From Enoplosus armatus (Eukaryota > Chordata > Actinopteri > Centrarchiformes > Enoplosidae): 64,000 bases of DNA. The notes below the pieces were generated by a model, which had not been told where the DNA came from, searched no databases, and saw nothing but the letters and a program-made list of their open reading frames with translations. The position numbers and the translations under genes are program-made. Numbering within the stretch: position 1 is the first letter of the stretch; each line of letters begins with the position of its first letter. The DNA lies in the NCBI RefSeq assembly GCF_043641665.1, contig NC_092196.1, positions 14,319,692-14,383,691 on the forward strand. The letters are read 5' to 3'. Positions 53,236 to 64,000 of this stretch are shown here, in pieces.

Positions 53236-56200
53236 GAACACATAGAACTATTTTTTAAGAAGTTAAGCTGATAGACCTAGCACAACTGCAACTGACAACA
53301 ACCTTAGGAAGGCCAAACATTTCAAGAATTGTCCCGAACACCTGAAACCTGAAAACCACTATCTCATGTTGATTTATGATTCTTTTCTGCAAATCCTGAA
53401 CCACAGAGGACCTGTTTTGATATAAGGACTCCGGAGGTTGGTGGTTATTTGATATGCTAGCAACATAACTAATGGAACTGTCAGTGGTATGAGCTCAAAG
53501 AGTTTTAAATATCAAAATGTAGGCTGTGAAATGCTACTAATGCATTGACAGAAAAGTGATTGCTTCAAATCAAATATTTACATTAATTTTGAATCTATGA
53601 GTAGATTCAAAATTAGTAGTAGAAGACAACAAAGACTTCTAGATTATGTCTTTCAAGAAGTAGCTTCTGTATTATGGCAGTCGACTGAAAGGTTTCCTAT
53701 TATGTGCAAGCTTACTTGTTTGTTTGTGTGTTTACAGTTGATGAATTGCAGATACGAGAGTGGATTGTGTTTACATGATAGCAGAGAGCGTAGACATTCC
53801 TGTTATCCCCACGGCCCATGTACTGAGTTGCAGTCCTGCTCTCTCAGCCTGCACCTCCTCAGCCTATGGCAGTGGACTCATTTTCTGCAGCCGGCGTATA
53901 GTGTCTCGGTTGTTCTGCGGCACAGAGCGGAGCCGGTCGCTTACAGAGACAATAGCCTTGATTTGAATCATAAAAGGAGTCCGGCATTATGACACAGTTT
54001 CTCTCTGCAGGGGAGGGCAGCACACTAATATTCAAGCACACTGCCCCGACACCACTGTCTCCCCCTCTCAATCACACTATTCCTGGTACTGGCCTTGAAT
54101 AAATTACTGGCATGGGTAGGGCCATGAATGTAGCAGGCTGGTTTGGAGTGAAGTTCGTTAGTGCATGTGACGTCATCTATAGGGGTCAGTGAAAAGAGCT
54201 TGTTAGGCCCCACAGACACCTGCTTAATTTGGCACCCACCGTGTGATGAAAGTTGGGCAGTGTAAAGTTTTCTATAGCTGGATTCAGCTTTTAGTGCACA
54301 ATGACATGATTACTTAGTCCTGTATTCTTCATTAGCACTTGGAAATTACTGCAACTGATTAAAAATCCTCTTTAGAATCTCACCAGGTCATTCCATCTTA
54401 ACGCAGGCTTGTATGCAAGATGATGCGTGCAGGTGCTTCTAACTGTGTTTCCACCTGCAAGTGAAAACTAGATAGCGACAAGGAGGAAGGTGTAATAGAA
54501 TTTAGGTATATTACAAATAGGCGTGACAAATTGTGTTTTTGTGTTTTCATCTGGCTGTGAGATATGTCTTTCACCCCCCGGGGATGTAGTAGATGCACTC
54601 CCAGCTCACTCTGGCAAGTGCTGGCAGTATTTTGACTGGCTTCCAGTTGGAGAAGGTCCCAGGGAGAGATTTCTCAGCGTGCTCAGGGACAGACAGACAG
54701 TTGTATTTACAGTATGTTGCTATCTAGGCACCCAAAGTCTACAAATGCCTCATGTGTCTCATTCTCCTGAAAAACTGAAAGCCTTGATCATTCCATGAAA
54801 AACAGCTGCTGGATTCTTCATGTCTAACAATGTTTTCACAACAAAAATATCACAAGTTGAGGCTGTTATCAATCAACATATTATTGCAACACAACTTCTC
54901 AGAGAAGAATGTATTAAATATCCCAGCATGATCAGGATTGTGGATATGTGTATCTTTCAATTTCTTTGAAGAGCACAAAATAATCATTGATTACAGTACA
55001 AAGAAACAGGCATCAAATTAAATAGAATAATTAAAATAATAATGTCAGGCATTTCAGCAATGCTGCATTGAAGATTGCTACTGAAAGGTGCACAAGACGT
55101 CCAATTTTCTTCACTCACAAGCTAAAATGCTTTGTTTGAGAGGATTAGAATCTACGCTGCTTGACTCCAGAAACTAAAGAGCCACTGAGAAAATTCCAGT
55201 TTGTCTTCTTTTGCTCTGATCTCATTAGTGGAAGTGACTGCTCCAGCCTTTCCCTCCTGAAATGTGACCTTTCCTTGATTGTTTCAGAAATGAAAGAGAA
55301 CAGTGAACTTAATCTTGTGTGAACAACAGCCTCTGGTTTCTTTGTGGGACATTTTTCATACTTTGTAAATTGTAATTTTAATGAATTCTTGATCATGTCA
55401 GATCTTTTTCTCATTATCTCTTCTGTCTCTCACCATCTCTCTCTCTCTCTCTGCACACTCAACAGAAGAAATAAGTCAGTGTTTTGTTTGTAGTGGAGAG
55501 AAAGTGTGAGAGTGGAAGCCCTGGCGACAAAGTTCTCGCGCAGGACTCAGGGGGAATCTCCAATCACACAAACAAAGATGTGACAGGTCAGGATTTATAA
55601 CTCTGTTCTCTGTTGGAAAGTGAGCAGCACTCCTCTTTGAACAGTTGTTAGCATTGCTCAGAGTTAATAGATCTAAATGTGAAGAAATAGCAGGACTGCA
55701 TTTAATCAGGACATCTTAGAGTACACATTTAATTCAGAACCTGCCTTTCTAGCACCACCTTTCTGCCTTTGTATACCCAGCTGTACAAAGTACTCTGTAA
55801 TTCCTCCCATTGAGCATTTGATACTTTGGGATAACATGCACTATTGTGATGCACATTGCTAACTGAAAGGCTTTTATCCAGAACTGCATGTGAATGATAC
55901 TGTATGTTTGCAGTGTCAAGAGTGAAAGCTGAGGGGCCCATTAAATGAAGACCACCCATGGGTGAAAGGCAAAATGGTATACTCACGCTTTCACTGTCCT
56001 TTTTAACACACCCTTGCTTTGCACTCACAAGGCAGGGGAGTGTGTCCATACACTGCAGGGGTCACGTAGACCAAACATAATGTAACAGTTCGCATACCAT
56101 ACTCATGGTATAAGATAAAGCTCATGTTAGCTGTGCAGATGGAAATTTAAAAAAAATTATTAAAAAAATAAAATCAAAATGTTCATAGAGTATATGAGCC

Positions 56201-57241
56201 TACACATATAGTGTGGTCAGCCAGCGTCCTCTTTTCATGCTTGGTGGCCTTTCACTGCTAGCACGCTCCATGTGATAGGGGTGCTAACAGGCAGTGTTTG
56301 TGGACACAGTGGACGTGATGACTTTACCACCCAGGCCAGACTGATTTATGTGGGAAAAGCCCTAAGAGCACCCACAGAGAGTGTGGAGAGGATTAGAAGC
56401 CCCTCTTCAAAACCGGTCATGGCCAATCAGCAGCTGAGACCCCCTACAGAAAGATGTCGGGGCCAATTGCAGCGCAGCATTTAGGTTGATGATCTGGATT
56501 GTCTTCTTTATCGCTGCTTCATAATTGTATGATCTCTTTATCATTTAGGGTTTGTGGGTAAGCGCTTCAGCTTCAAGTGTAGCGGGATTCTGAGGTTTGA
56601 AGAGATAATCGGCACACTTCTAATGTTGTCTCAAAGGCACAAGCAGCCCCCATGAACACATGCACACAACGCGCTCAACTGTATCCCACAGTGATAACTC
56701 CTCTGTGTGTCTGCTCTGTTCTGGGAAGTTGGAACCTACAATTTTGTTCTACACTTTTAGTAGTTAGTTAGTTCATCCCCCTTTCCACACAAAAAGGTAC
56801 ACAGCAAAGACACAGCCTGAAGAAGATATTCCTGTGGTGTCTGTGTTCATGTAGGTTTTTTATTTTAAAAGCTAATTGAATGTAGCAAGCAAGTATTTTG
56901 ATTAATGCCTTTTGATGATATTGTGAAAAGTGTGTATTTATGTAATATATCACTTTTGGTTTTATTTTGTCCTGATGTCATTGTGTTGTCAAGTCAAAAT
57001 GTTTTGAATAAACCATTTAACAACATCTCTTTCTCTCAATATAATGGGATTTTCTTGTTTAGTTTGCTTCAGAAACAGGACATCTTCCTTGCTTACATTG
57101 TCCCCAGTCCCTGATTAATAAATTTGTCATCAAGCTCACTAAAAAAATTGAGGTTTCTACCGGATTTGTGTGTGTATTCATACTTTCTGTTTCCTCTTTC
57201 ACCGTGATTATTTTCTTCTTTTCCTTCCATCCACTTTCTGT

Positions 57242-57242
<1 letters not shown>

Positions 57243-57273
<31 letters not shown>
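57243..57273. repeat. (CA)15 microsatellite
   Basis: Perfect CA run in the notch3 upstream region. Confidence 0.95.
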
Positions 57274-57276
<3 letters not shown>

Positions 57277-59196
57277 CGGGGCTTTTTGCCTAAAGTAAAC
57301 ACATGTGAATGATGGATCTTTCTTTGGATTGTGGGAAAAAGTGTTTGACTTTCACACAAGCTCTCTAAACGGCTATTAGATCCTGTATGTGTACACAAGT
57401 CTTGTTTCTGCAGAGGACAGGGACAGAGAGAAGGAAGGGAAGGAAATAGAATTTTTACCTATGGGAATCTTTTGTTTTCTCAGTCTCAGTGTCGTGTTTC
57501 TTGCTAAAATGTGTTGCCCTAGAAGACAGTGGGACGACACATAGAGATCTTATGGAATTTGTAGGAATAATGTCCTTCTTTCTAAGCTCAGGATCCTCTG
57601 TCACTAATCAAAATGGGAGAATTTTTGTTCCCTTTGAGATATAAATCTACGGAGGGCTGGACTGAGACTCAATGGAAGGACTGGAGGCATTTGCATCCAC
57701 AGAGCAGTGAGAATGGAGGGCAAAGAGTGCAATAGACATCTCTGTGCAGGAATGTATTGCAGACAGAGCTGGAGACTAGCCAGCTGGAGGAATTCAGAAA
57801 GCTATGACTCTGTTTCCGTGTGAAATAGCTACTTAAGACCACTGTGAACAGCTGCCGGACAGTGCCCCCCCCCCTTCACCTCCTCTCTCCCTCCGTGGGG
57901 CTGTAAATCTTGAAGGAGAACGGAGGTGTTGGCGACTTGCTGAAAGGGATCCAGGGAGTATCCTGGGGTTTAGTGCAAAAGGTCAGGTCTGTGTTGGCAG
58001 GCCCCGGTGCTGAGACTTGGGGCTGATACCCACTGATGACCCGACACACACGCTCGAGGCCGGGGTGCTGTCCACCCTGGAGTCACCCATGGATCTCCAA
58101 TCTGTTGTCAGGATTAATTGAACTGGTGTAAGGAAGAGGGCACTGAAGGCCTGCTGCAACAAGAGGGCTTATCTTAACGAAAGGCAGAGGGTCATTTAAG
58201 CCATTTGACAAAACCATGTTCAAATCCATGTAATCTGACAAATAAAGCAGAAAATAACTTGAGTTTCCCTGCAGAATTATTGCAGTGACAGCCTTGAAAA
58301 GTGATTCGGGTGGCATATGCTCCACTAAAATGTCAAATAAAAGACATATTGAGAAAAATGACTGAATTATAACTGCGACTGATCCCACATTTGCCTCTGA
58401 AAACCAGAGGAGAAAGAAGTGGAGGGGTCCCGAGCTCTCTGTTCATCCTCTGTCCCTCCTGAGTCAATTGTTGGGGAAGCATGGTGTCAACCCTGCGCCA
58501 TCAATCACCTCCTTTCAGAGGAGGGCAGACAAGGCGGGGACCCGCCCCCCAGGACAGGGGGGTTGAAGTTCTCATGCCCTCCCCGCCTCCTGAAGCCCTG
58601 CGCCGCTACAGACAGAACTCCGACAGCTGGTCTGGCCATTAGGGGTAGGCCGAGATCTGAGGGCCCCCGCACAGCAGCAACAGCTGCCAGCCCACTGCCC
58701 CCAACCACCCCTCCAACACAGCTCTATAAAATCTGTATTAGAACAGCAATTTATTGTCATTCCTTTACATTCCTTCACAAAGATGGCTACATTACACAGC
58801 ATAATCAATTATTTTCACTGGAGCACAGTATACTGTGTGTAGTGAATGTGTGTAAAAATGAATGTATGTAATTTTCTGTGGCACATGGTTTTGCAAATGT
58901 TATTCATCATCCATTTTTTCCTTAGCACTTGACTAGCAATTATGTAATTTTGCTCTCAGTGGGTGGCTGAGTTGTAGTTATTTTGATGCCTTATTCCAGT
59001 GCTCTTCCCAGAGCTGAAGATGATAGTATAATCTGATAGGATGAAACCAAGGCTTAATGGCCTGCTGATTTATACACTATAATATTCTTTAATAGTACAA
59101 CATCTTCTCCCATCTGGAAAAGCAGTAATCCTTTTTATATCAAGAAAGACATGAGAGAATCATGACAAGGATTATTAGACCGTTTTATTTATTTAA

Positions 59197-59240
59197 TCTA
59201 TCCATACATTATCTATACCCCCTTGTCCGCTTTGTCCAAT
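59197..59240. mobile_element. fragment of a common fish interspersed repeat
   Basis: The words CTATCCATACATTATCTATA and CCCCTTGTCCGCTTTG recall the fish repeat with 'catccattatctataccgctt' near one end. Diverged and truncated; family not assigned. Confidence 0.4.
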
Positions 59241-60119
59241 CTCAAGTTGGTTTATATGTATTGGAGATAATGATGCTCCCACTAAAATCTAACCAAGCTC
59301 CAAATTTATGTCACATACTTGGCTAAATGGTTAATTTTTATGATGTGATTTGTCATGCAAACTCCTTCAGCAAAGTTCAGAGATTTTGGTCCCACAATGG
59401 AACCAACGCAAGGTATTATTTACCTGGCTGTGACTGTATTTACAATACAAATATGTCTGTGTCTATGTGATTTCAGAATGAGCTCTATTTGAAGATTGCT
59501 GTTTGCAAATGCATGCTTATTGAGATCAATGCATGAGTGTACTGGCTGTGTCTTCTGAGTGAATGTGTGTGTTCCACTGTGTGAGAGAAAGAGAGGAGAC
59601 TGGAGATTACGCCACACTCCCTCAGGGTCCTTACTCATGCACTACTGGCGGTGGAGTGGTTCCCACACTTACACACTGAGGTGAGAGAGGCTGCACCCGC
59701 AGCCCCACCTGTGCCTTTACGTGTCCCAGCAGAGCACTCCTGAGCCAGGATCTTCCTTAAGAAAAGGACAGGGAGAAAACACTAAACCTGGCTAGTGCGC
59801 AATCAAAACAACAGCCAGTGAGTAACAATGCCAGTGCACCAGTAAGATATAATTACCACTAAAACTACGAAGAATGGGATAATTAGCCTGTACCTGCATA
59901 CCCCCCAAACCCACCTCCTCCTCCATCTATACATATGCATGCACATAGTTTGAAATGAGAGTGCTTTTTGCCACAAACACATACATTTCCATGCACCCTA
60001 CATCAGAGATGTCATACAGCAATTTAATTTTTCTGAGGTCTTACTGTAAGAGGCCAAACATTTCTTGTTTGTGTGTTTTTGCCGAGGTGACCTGTCTGTT
60101 TTTTTTGTATGCTTCTATG

Positions 60120-60169
60120 ATATTATTATTATCATCATCATCACCATTATTATTATTATTATTATTATG
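60120..60169. repeat. (ATT)n/(ATC)n compound microsatellite
   Basis: TATTATT units interrupted by ATCATCATC, then TATTATTATT again. Confidence 0.9.
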
Positions 60170-62572
60170 TTTGTAGATGGACAGCGGCTATTTGTGAGTG
60201 TCTGGCATGAATCTTGCCAACACTGTCCAATTTGAGACTGACTCCCTGCCAAAATCAACAGGACTGCTTGCTTTGTCGGCCAAGCAGTGTCTGATCGCTA
60301 AATCCGTCATGGAAGCCCCCGGCCCTTTTGTCCGAGCCCACTGAAGCGGTGTGAGATTACATGTGTGGTTATTACCCCCACCATCCTCCTCTTCATCACA
60401 CTGGATGGGTTGTGGAAGGCAGCAGCACTACTAGATCCGGTCAAAGATGTTATCGTACACAGACACGCCATAGCAGCTGTTGTACTTCATTAAAAAGTGG
60501 CTGATGATGCTCTGTGGGCAGCTTAGGGACTGAATGCAAGGATCAAGTCAAGAAAAAGTGGTGAATTTGATAAATGGCAGGTTTACTAGATACAGATTGA
60601 AAGGTGCATGCCACATTCCTTCATCAAACTATGGCTAGCCTAGAGGCACACTTGAGTGATAAGGAAGGCAATAATGGAATAAAACAGGGTGGGACTAGAG
60701 TGAAGTGTTTGGGGTCGACATGGCTTAAGTGCTCTGTGCCTGAGGGCTTGCTATCCTGCTTTAAAAAGGAAACTCTTAAAGGAATTTTGACTCTGTTTGT
60801 AGTTTATTTCAAATACACCATCCACACACTCAGAAACTACCCTGATAGATTATCTGTTGCGACAGGGCCTTCTTAGCCTCTCTCATTGAGAAAGAGAGTT
60901 AATGTTTGTATGCGGATAATTCTCATTTCATTGCTTTGTTTTCATATATTCTGATGAAACATGGGCCATAGGAATTTTAAGTCCAGCTTACTGTTATCCT
61001 GTTACTGATATTATTTTGCTCTTTATATATGGGTCTCATGGGTCAAGTGTGTGTTTGAAGCAAATAGTAGCCCTATTCAGAAAGGCTTGGTTGTGGTGCA
61101 GAGTGGGTGGAAGGGGTGGCTGACAGCAGCAGACATTCCACACCACACCACCCGGGGCAGCGGAGAGAAGAGGGCTTGCAGTAATTCCACTTTTATTAAA
61201 ATGTATTGAAGAAACAACATGCTGGTCTATGGCAGGAGGAGGGGAAAATCAGCATGACGGCTGGATCCAACCACCCTCTCACTATCTGGAGGGTTGTGCC
61301 TCGATGCTTTCATGAATGTTTCATCTTCTCCTCTCTGTGCTCTTATTCCATTTTTTTCTTTATTCATTCCCATCTTCCTTCTCCAACTCCATCTACTGTT
61401 GCTCAAACAGCTGCCCAGCCATCACTACTCAGCCCACTCCTTTAATCTCTTCATGTTCTATCCCGCCCATCCTCTCGCCCCCACTCTGTCAATCTCTTGT
61501 TCCTCCATTTCCTCTCTCATGGCCTTGCTATCTATGTTCATCCACCTCATGTGAGCTCCTCACAACTGCAAGCCCACAGATTTTGCTGTCTGGAAACTCT
61601 GTGATGCTCCTCCCTCACTGCCTATCTTGTCCTGTGTTTTGCCTGGCGTCCTGTGGCTTTAGGTAAAGGTTGTGTTCCTGGGTGGATCCCAGGCTGTGTA
61701 GTGCTAATCTCTGCTGAATGGTGACTACACCATTATTGAGGCTGACTTTATTGTCTGGGCAATTTTACAACCATGCCTCTGGCCGCACTGACCCCAGTGA
61801 CCTGGTCACTGTCTCCCCAGCAACTAATGAAGGAGGTGTGATAATGCGTGAGAGAGGAGGTTTCACCTCAGGATGGCCTTACTATTGGGCCCAGGGCAGA
61901 TATCATCAGTCTGTCACAAATAACTGACACGTTCAATTCCTCTGTCCCTGCTGTTCATTTTTATTAATCTTCCAATATTCACCGCCTGCATACGTGCCCC
62001 CCTGATGCTTCCTAGCCAGCTGGCATTTCCAAAGGAATGTTCAGAATATAAGGTCAGGAATGCGTTATGCATAGACTGGATTATCCAGCATCCTGACAAA
62101 ACTTTGACTTAGCTGCAGCCATCTTCCCAGGATTCTGCGGAAGAGAAAGGCAATCCAGACATTCCTGGGTCCTGTTGTGTTCTCTCTTACTCTCTAATTT
62201 AAGAACAGCTGTCAGGCCCTGCAAACCCTCAACCATCAAAGCTGGGTAAGGAGGTGGGGGCGATGTGTGTGAGGAGCACTGATGCCCCCTATCACACTTT
62301 CCAAGGTTGCGGCAATGACTCTCAGCAGAACACCTGTGGCAGGTAGGATGGAGGCTAGATTATAGGACCGGGGATAGTCACTGCATGCCCCAGCAGTAAA
62401 AACAGGAGTCATTTAAGTGATGGTCCTCATAAGAGACATGCACCTATACCCTTTGGGCACCATCAACCACTAAGACCTGTTCCACACTAATTTGTATAAT
62501 TTGGAAGTACATCTCCCAATGTTCCTTTTCACTCAGTTATCAAGTAACCTTTCTTCAGGATTTATTATATAA

Positions 62573-62584
62573 CCCCCCCCCCCC
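62573..62584. repeat. poly(C) tract, 12 bases
   Basis: C run in the notch3 upstream region, a likely place for length error. Confidence 0.9.
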
Positions 62585-64000
62585 ATTTTAAAATATTGAC
62601 CTCTTGTCTAATAGTTCAGGATCTTCTGCTGGCACAATCAGTTCTTCACACTAGCTCTGGAAATAACAAAATGCTATGGAAACAGTGGTAAGATGTTTGG
62701 TGGAAAAATAAAGAGATCTAGGCAGTTTTTGTTTGTTTTGCCATTTGTATGTGGAACCTTTGACTTGCAAACTGTGTTTCAAGTCTATCAGCATTAATGT
62801 GTGCATGGCCAAACTTTATCAGAATAGGTTCAGAGATTGCTGGAAATGTCCGAGAGCAGTGAAGCTCTCATGTATACTTGGACCGTCTTTGTGGTTCTCA
62901 CACTGGAAAGCAAAGGCTCCTGCTGGATTGTTTGGACTGAGGCAGGCACCTGCTGCTTTGAGAAGAAAACAGTCCTGGAATCACCTGTTGCTTGATTCAT
63001 TCATATTCCTGTAATCAAAGCAAAGAGTCATGATTGCACTGTGTGTCATGAGATCCCGTGTCTCAGAGGCTTCTCACATTGCCCTGGCTTCCTCCCAACA
63101 TAGCCTAACTTGAAAGAAAAAAAACAGTGTAGCTGGAGTGCCAACGGAATCTTATAAATATGTGAGTAAATTGGATGGAAGATTTTTAAAATTGAACTCT
63201 ATCATTTGATATAAAACTTATTATGTGAGATCATGATGTGGTGCTGTGTTTGGAACAACTCTGTGTGTTTAGGTGTGCTTATGGGCTGAGGTTCTCACAC
63301 TCTGGTGAACATGTTGAGACACGAATTCCCTGGGGGATCCTAGATGTGGTCCATGCTCTGCTCCGTACAAACCCCTAATTACACTATTGGCTCCGTTAAG
63401 GGACATAATTGCTAGGAATCGTTCCGTGATTCAAACTAGGGGATGCCAACTGATTTATTTTCCTTCTCCTGCCTCCAATGCACATGCATGCACTCAGACA
63501 TGCTACTACAATAACATGCTGAATATACAGTAAACAGCGCAGATTGTCACCCACACAACACAAGATTTCCCAATGTCTTGTCAGAGGTGACTAATGTAAT
63601 TCATTTTGCAGTGCCATCAAATTGTCAAATGTACATGTTGCGTTTGCTGTGGTCAGATCAGTAACATTGAACGTCTACATTGAACTGTTGGAACTTAAAT
63701 TTTTTTTAATCATCTTTTTAAATATATGGGACACAGACTTCTTCCTGCTTAGAAGTGGGCTTTGGAGGTGGATTTCCCACATATATGAGAAAGGCCATCT
63801 TGGGGGTCTCCTTGACCTGCGCTCCCAGGGAAGTACTGTTTCGACAGCTTGTTCTAATTCCCTTGTCTCTCCAAGCTCCTGTAGGACAAACAGGGAGGAG
63901 GAAGCACTGAAGCCCCACAATGCTACAATAAGAGCAACCTTAGGGGCACAAGGAGGAAGAGGGTCAGTGCAATCACAGTGGGGCTTGAGGCACAGGAGTG

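Larger units (their letters stand above)
52941..64000. other. notch3 upstream region without recognised genes
   Basis: About 11 kb with no frame showing a known family, and no splice-consistent chain of exons found. It contains two interspersed-repeat fragments, several microsatellites and four TGTGGGAA/TTCCCACA words (56349, 57330, 59660, 63774). Stretches such as 60236-60380 and 63350-63440 are less repetitive and contain TAATTA-type homeobox words, so they are possible regulatory islands. Confidence 0.55.

Noticed and set aside
58419..58871. 150-codon plus-strand open frame upstream of notch3
   Set aside because: Low-complexity Pro/Thr/Arg composition, no family resemblance and no splice partners; likely chance.

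Overview
This is a stretch of vertebrate nuclear DNA, most likely from a ray-finned (probably percomorph) fish. The evidence is short GT-AG exons separated by AT-rich introns, many CA/CT/TA microsatellites, interspersed repeats of kinds I associate with spiny-rayed fish genomes, and a gene set (notch3, camsap3, rdh8, an extra NR5A receptor) best matched by teleosts. I see no bacterial, viral or CRISPR content. All gene models below were spliced by hand from the sequence, with exon phases checked for consistency.

Layout, left to right. (1) 19-5529, plus strand: the last 13 coding exons of a CAMSAP microtubule minus-end protein, best matched to camsap3; its N-terminal exons lie outside the window. 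(2) 8258-11666, minus strand: a complete seven-exon NR5A (Ftz-F1) orphan nuclear receptor of 543 aa, closer to NR5A2 than NR5A1 and probably nr5a5. It is tail-to-tail with camsap3. (3) 13226-15130, minus strand: a complete seven-exon SOUL/heme-binding protein with a signal peptide. (4) 20142-21625, plus strand: a complete six-exon short-chain dehydrogenase of the RDH8 retinol dehydrogenase group, with one GC-AG intron. (5) 26151-52529, minus strand: a complete 33-exon notch3 receptor gene of 2,470 aa, with 35 EGF repeats and a 10.7 kb second intron. (6) 52530-64000: about 11.5 kb of notch3 upstream DNA in which I find no convincing gene.

The genes do not form an operon-like unit. What they share is history. 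CAMSAP3, RDH8 and NOTCH3 lie on human 19p13, while NR5A2/CAMSAP2 lie close together on human 1q32 and NR5A1, CAMSAP1 and NOTCH1 lie on human 9q. The window therefore looks like the 19p13 member of the NOTCH/CAMSAP ancient paralogy group, still carrying an NR5A gene that mammals lack there. Intergenic DNA holds degraded transposon pieces, a strong 26-bp hairpin near 16.1 kb, an orphan promoter-like stretch at 17.5-18.6 kb, and an apparent excess of the RBPJ/CSL word TGTGGGAA in and upstream of notch3. I did not find a wholly new biological system here; the strongest leads are the NR5A linkage, the CSL-site excess and the hairpin.
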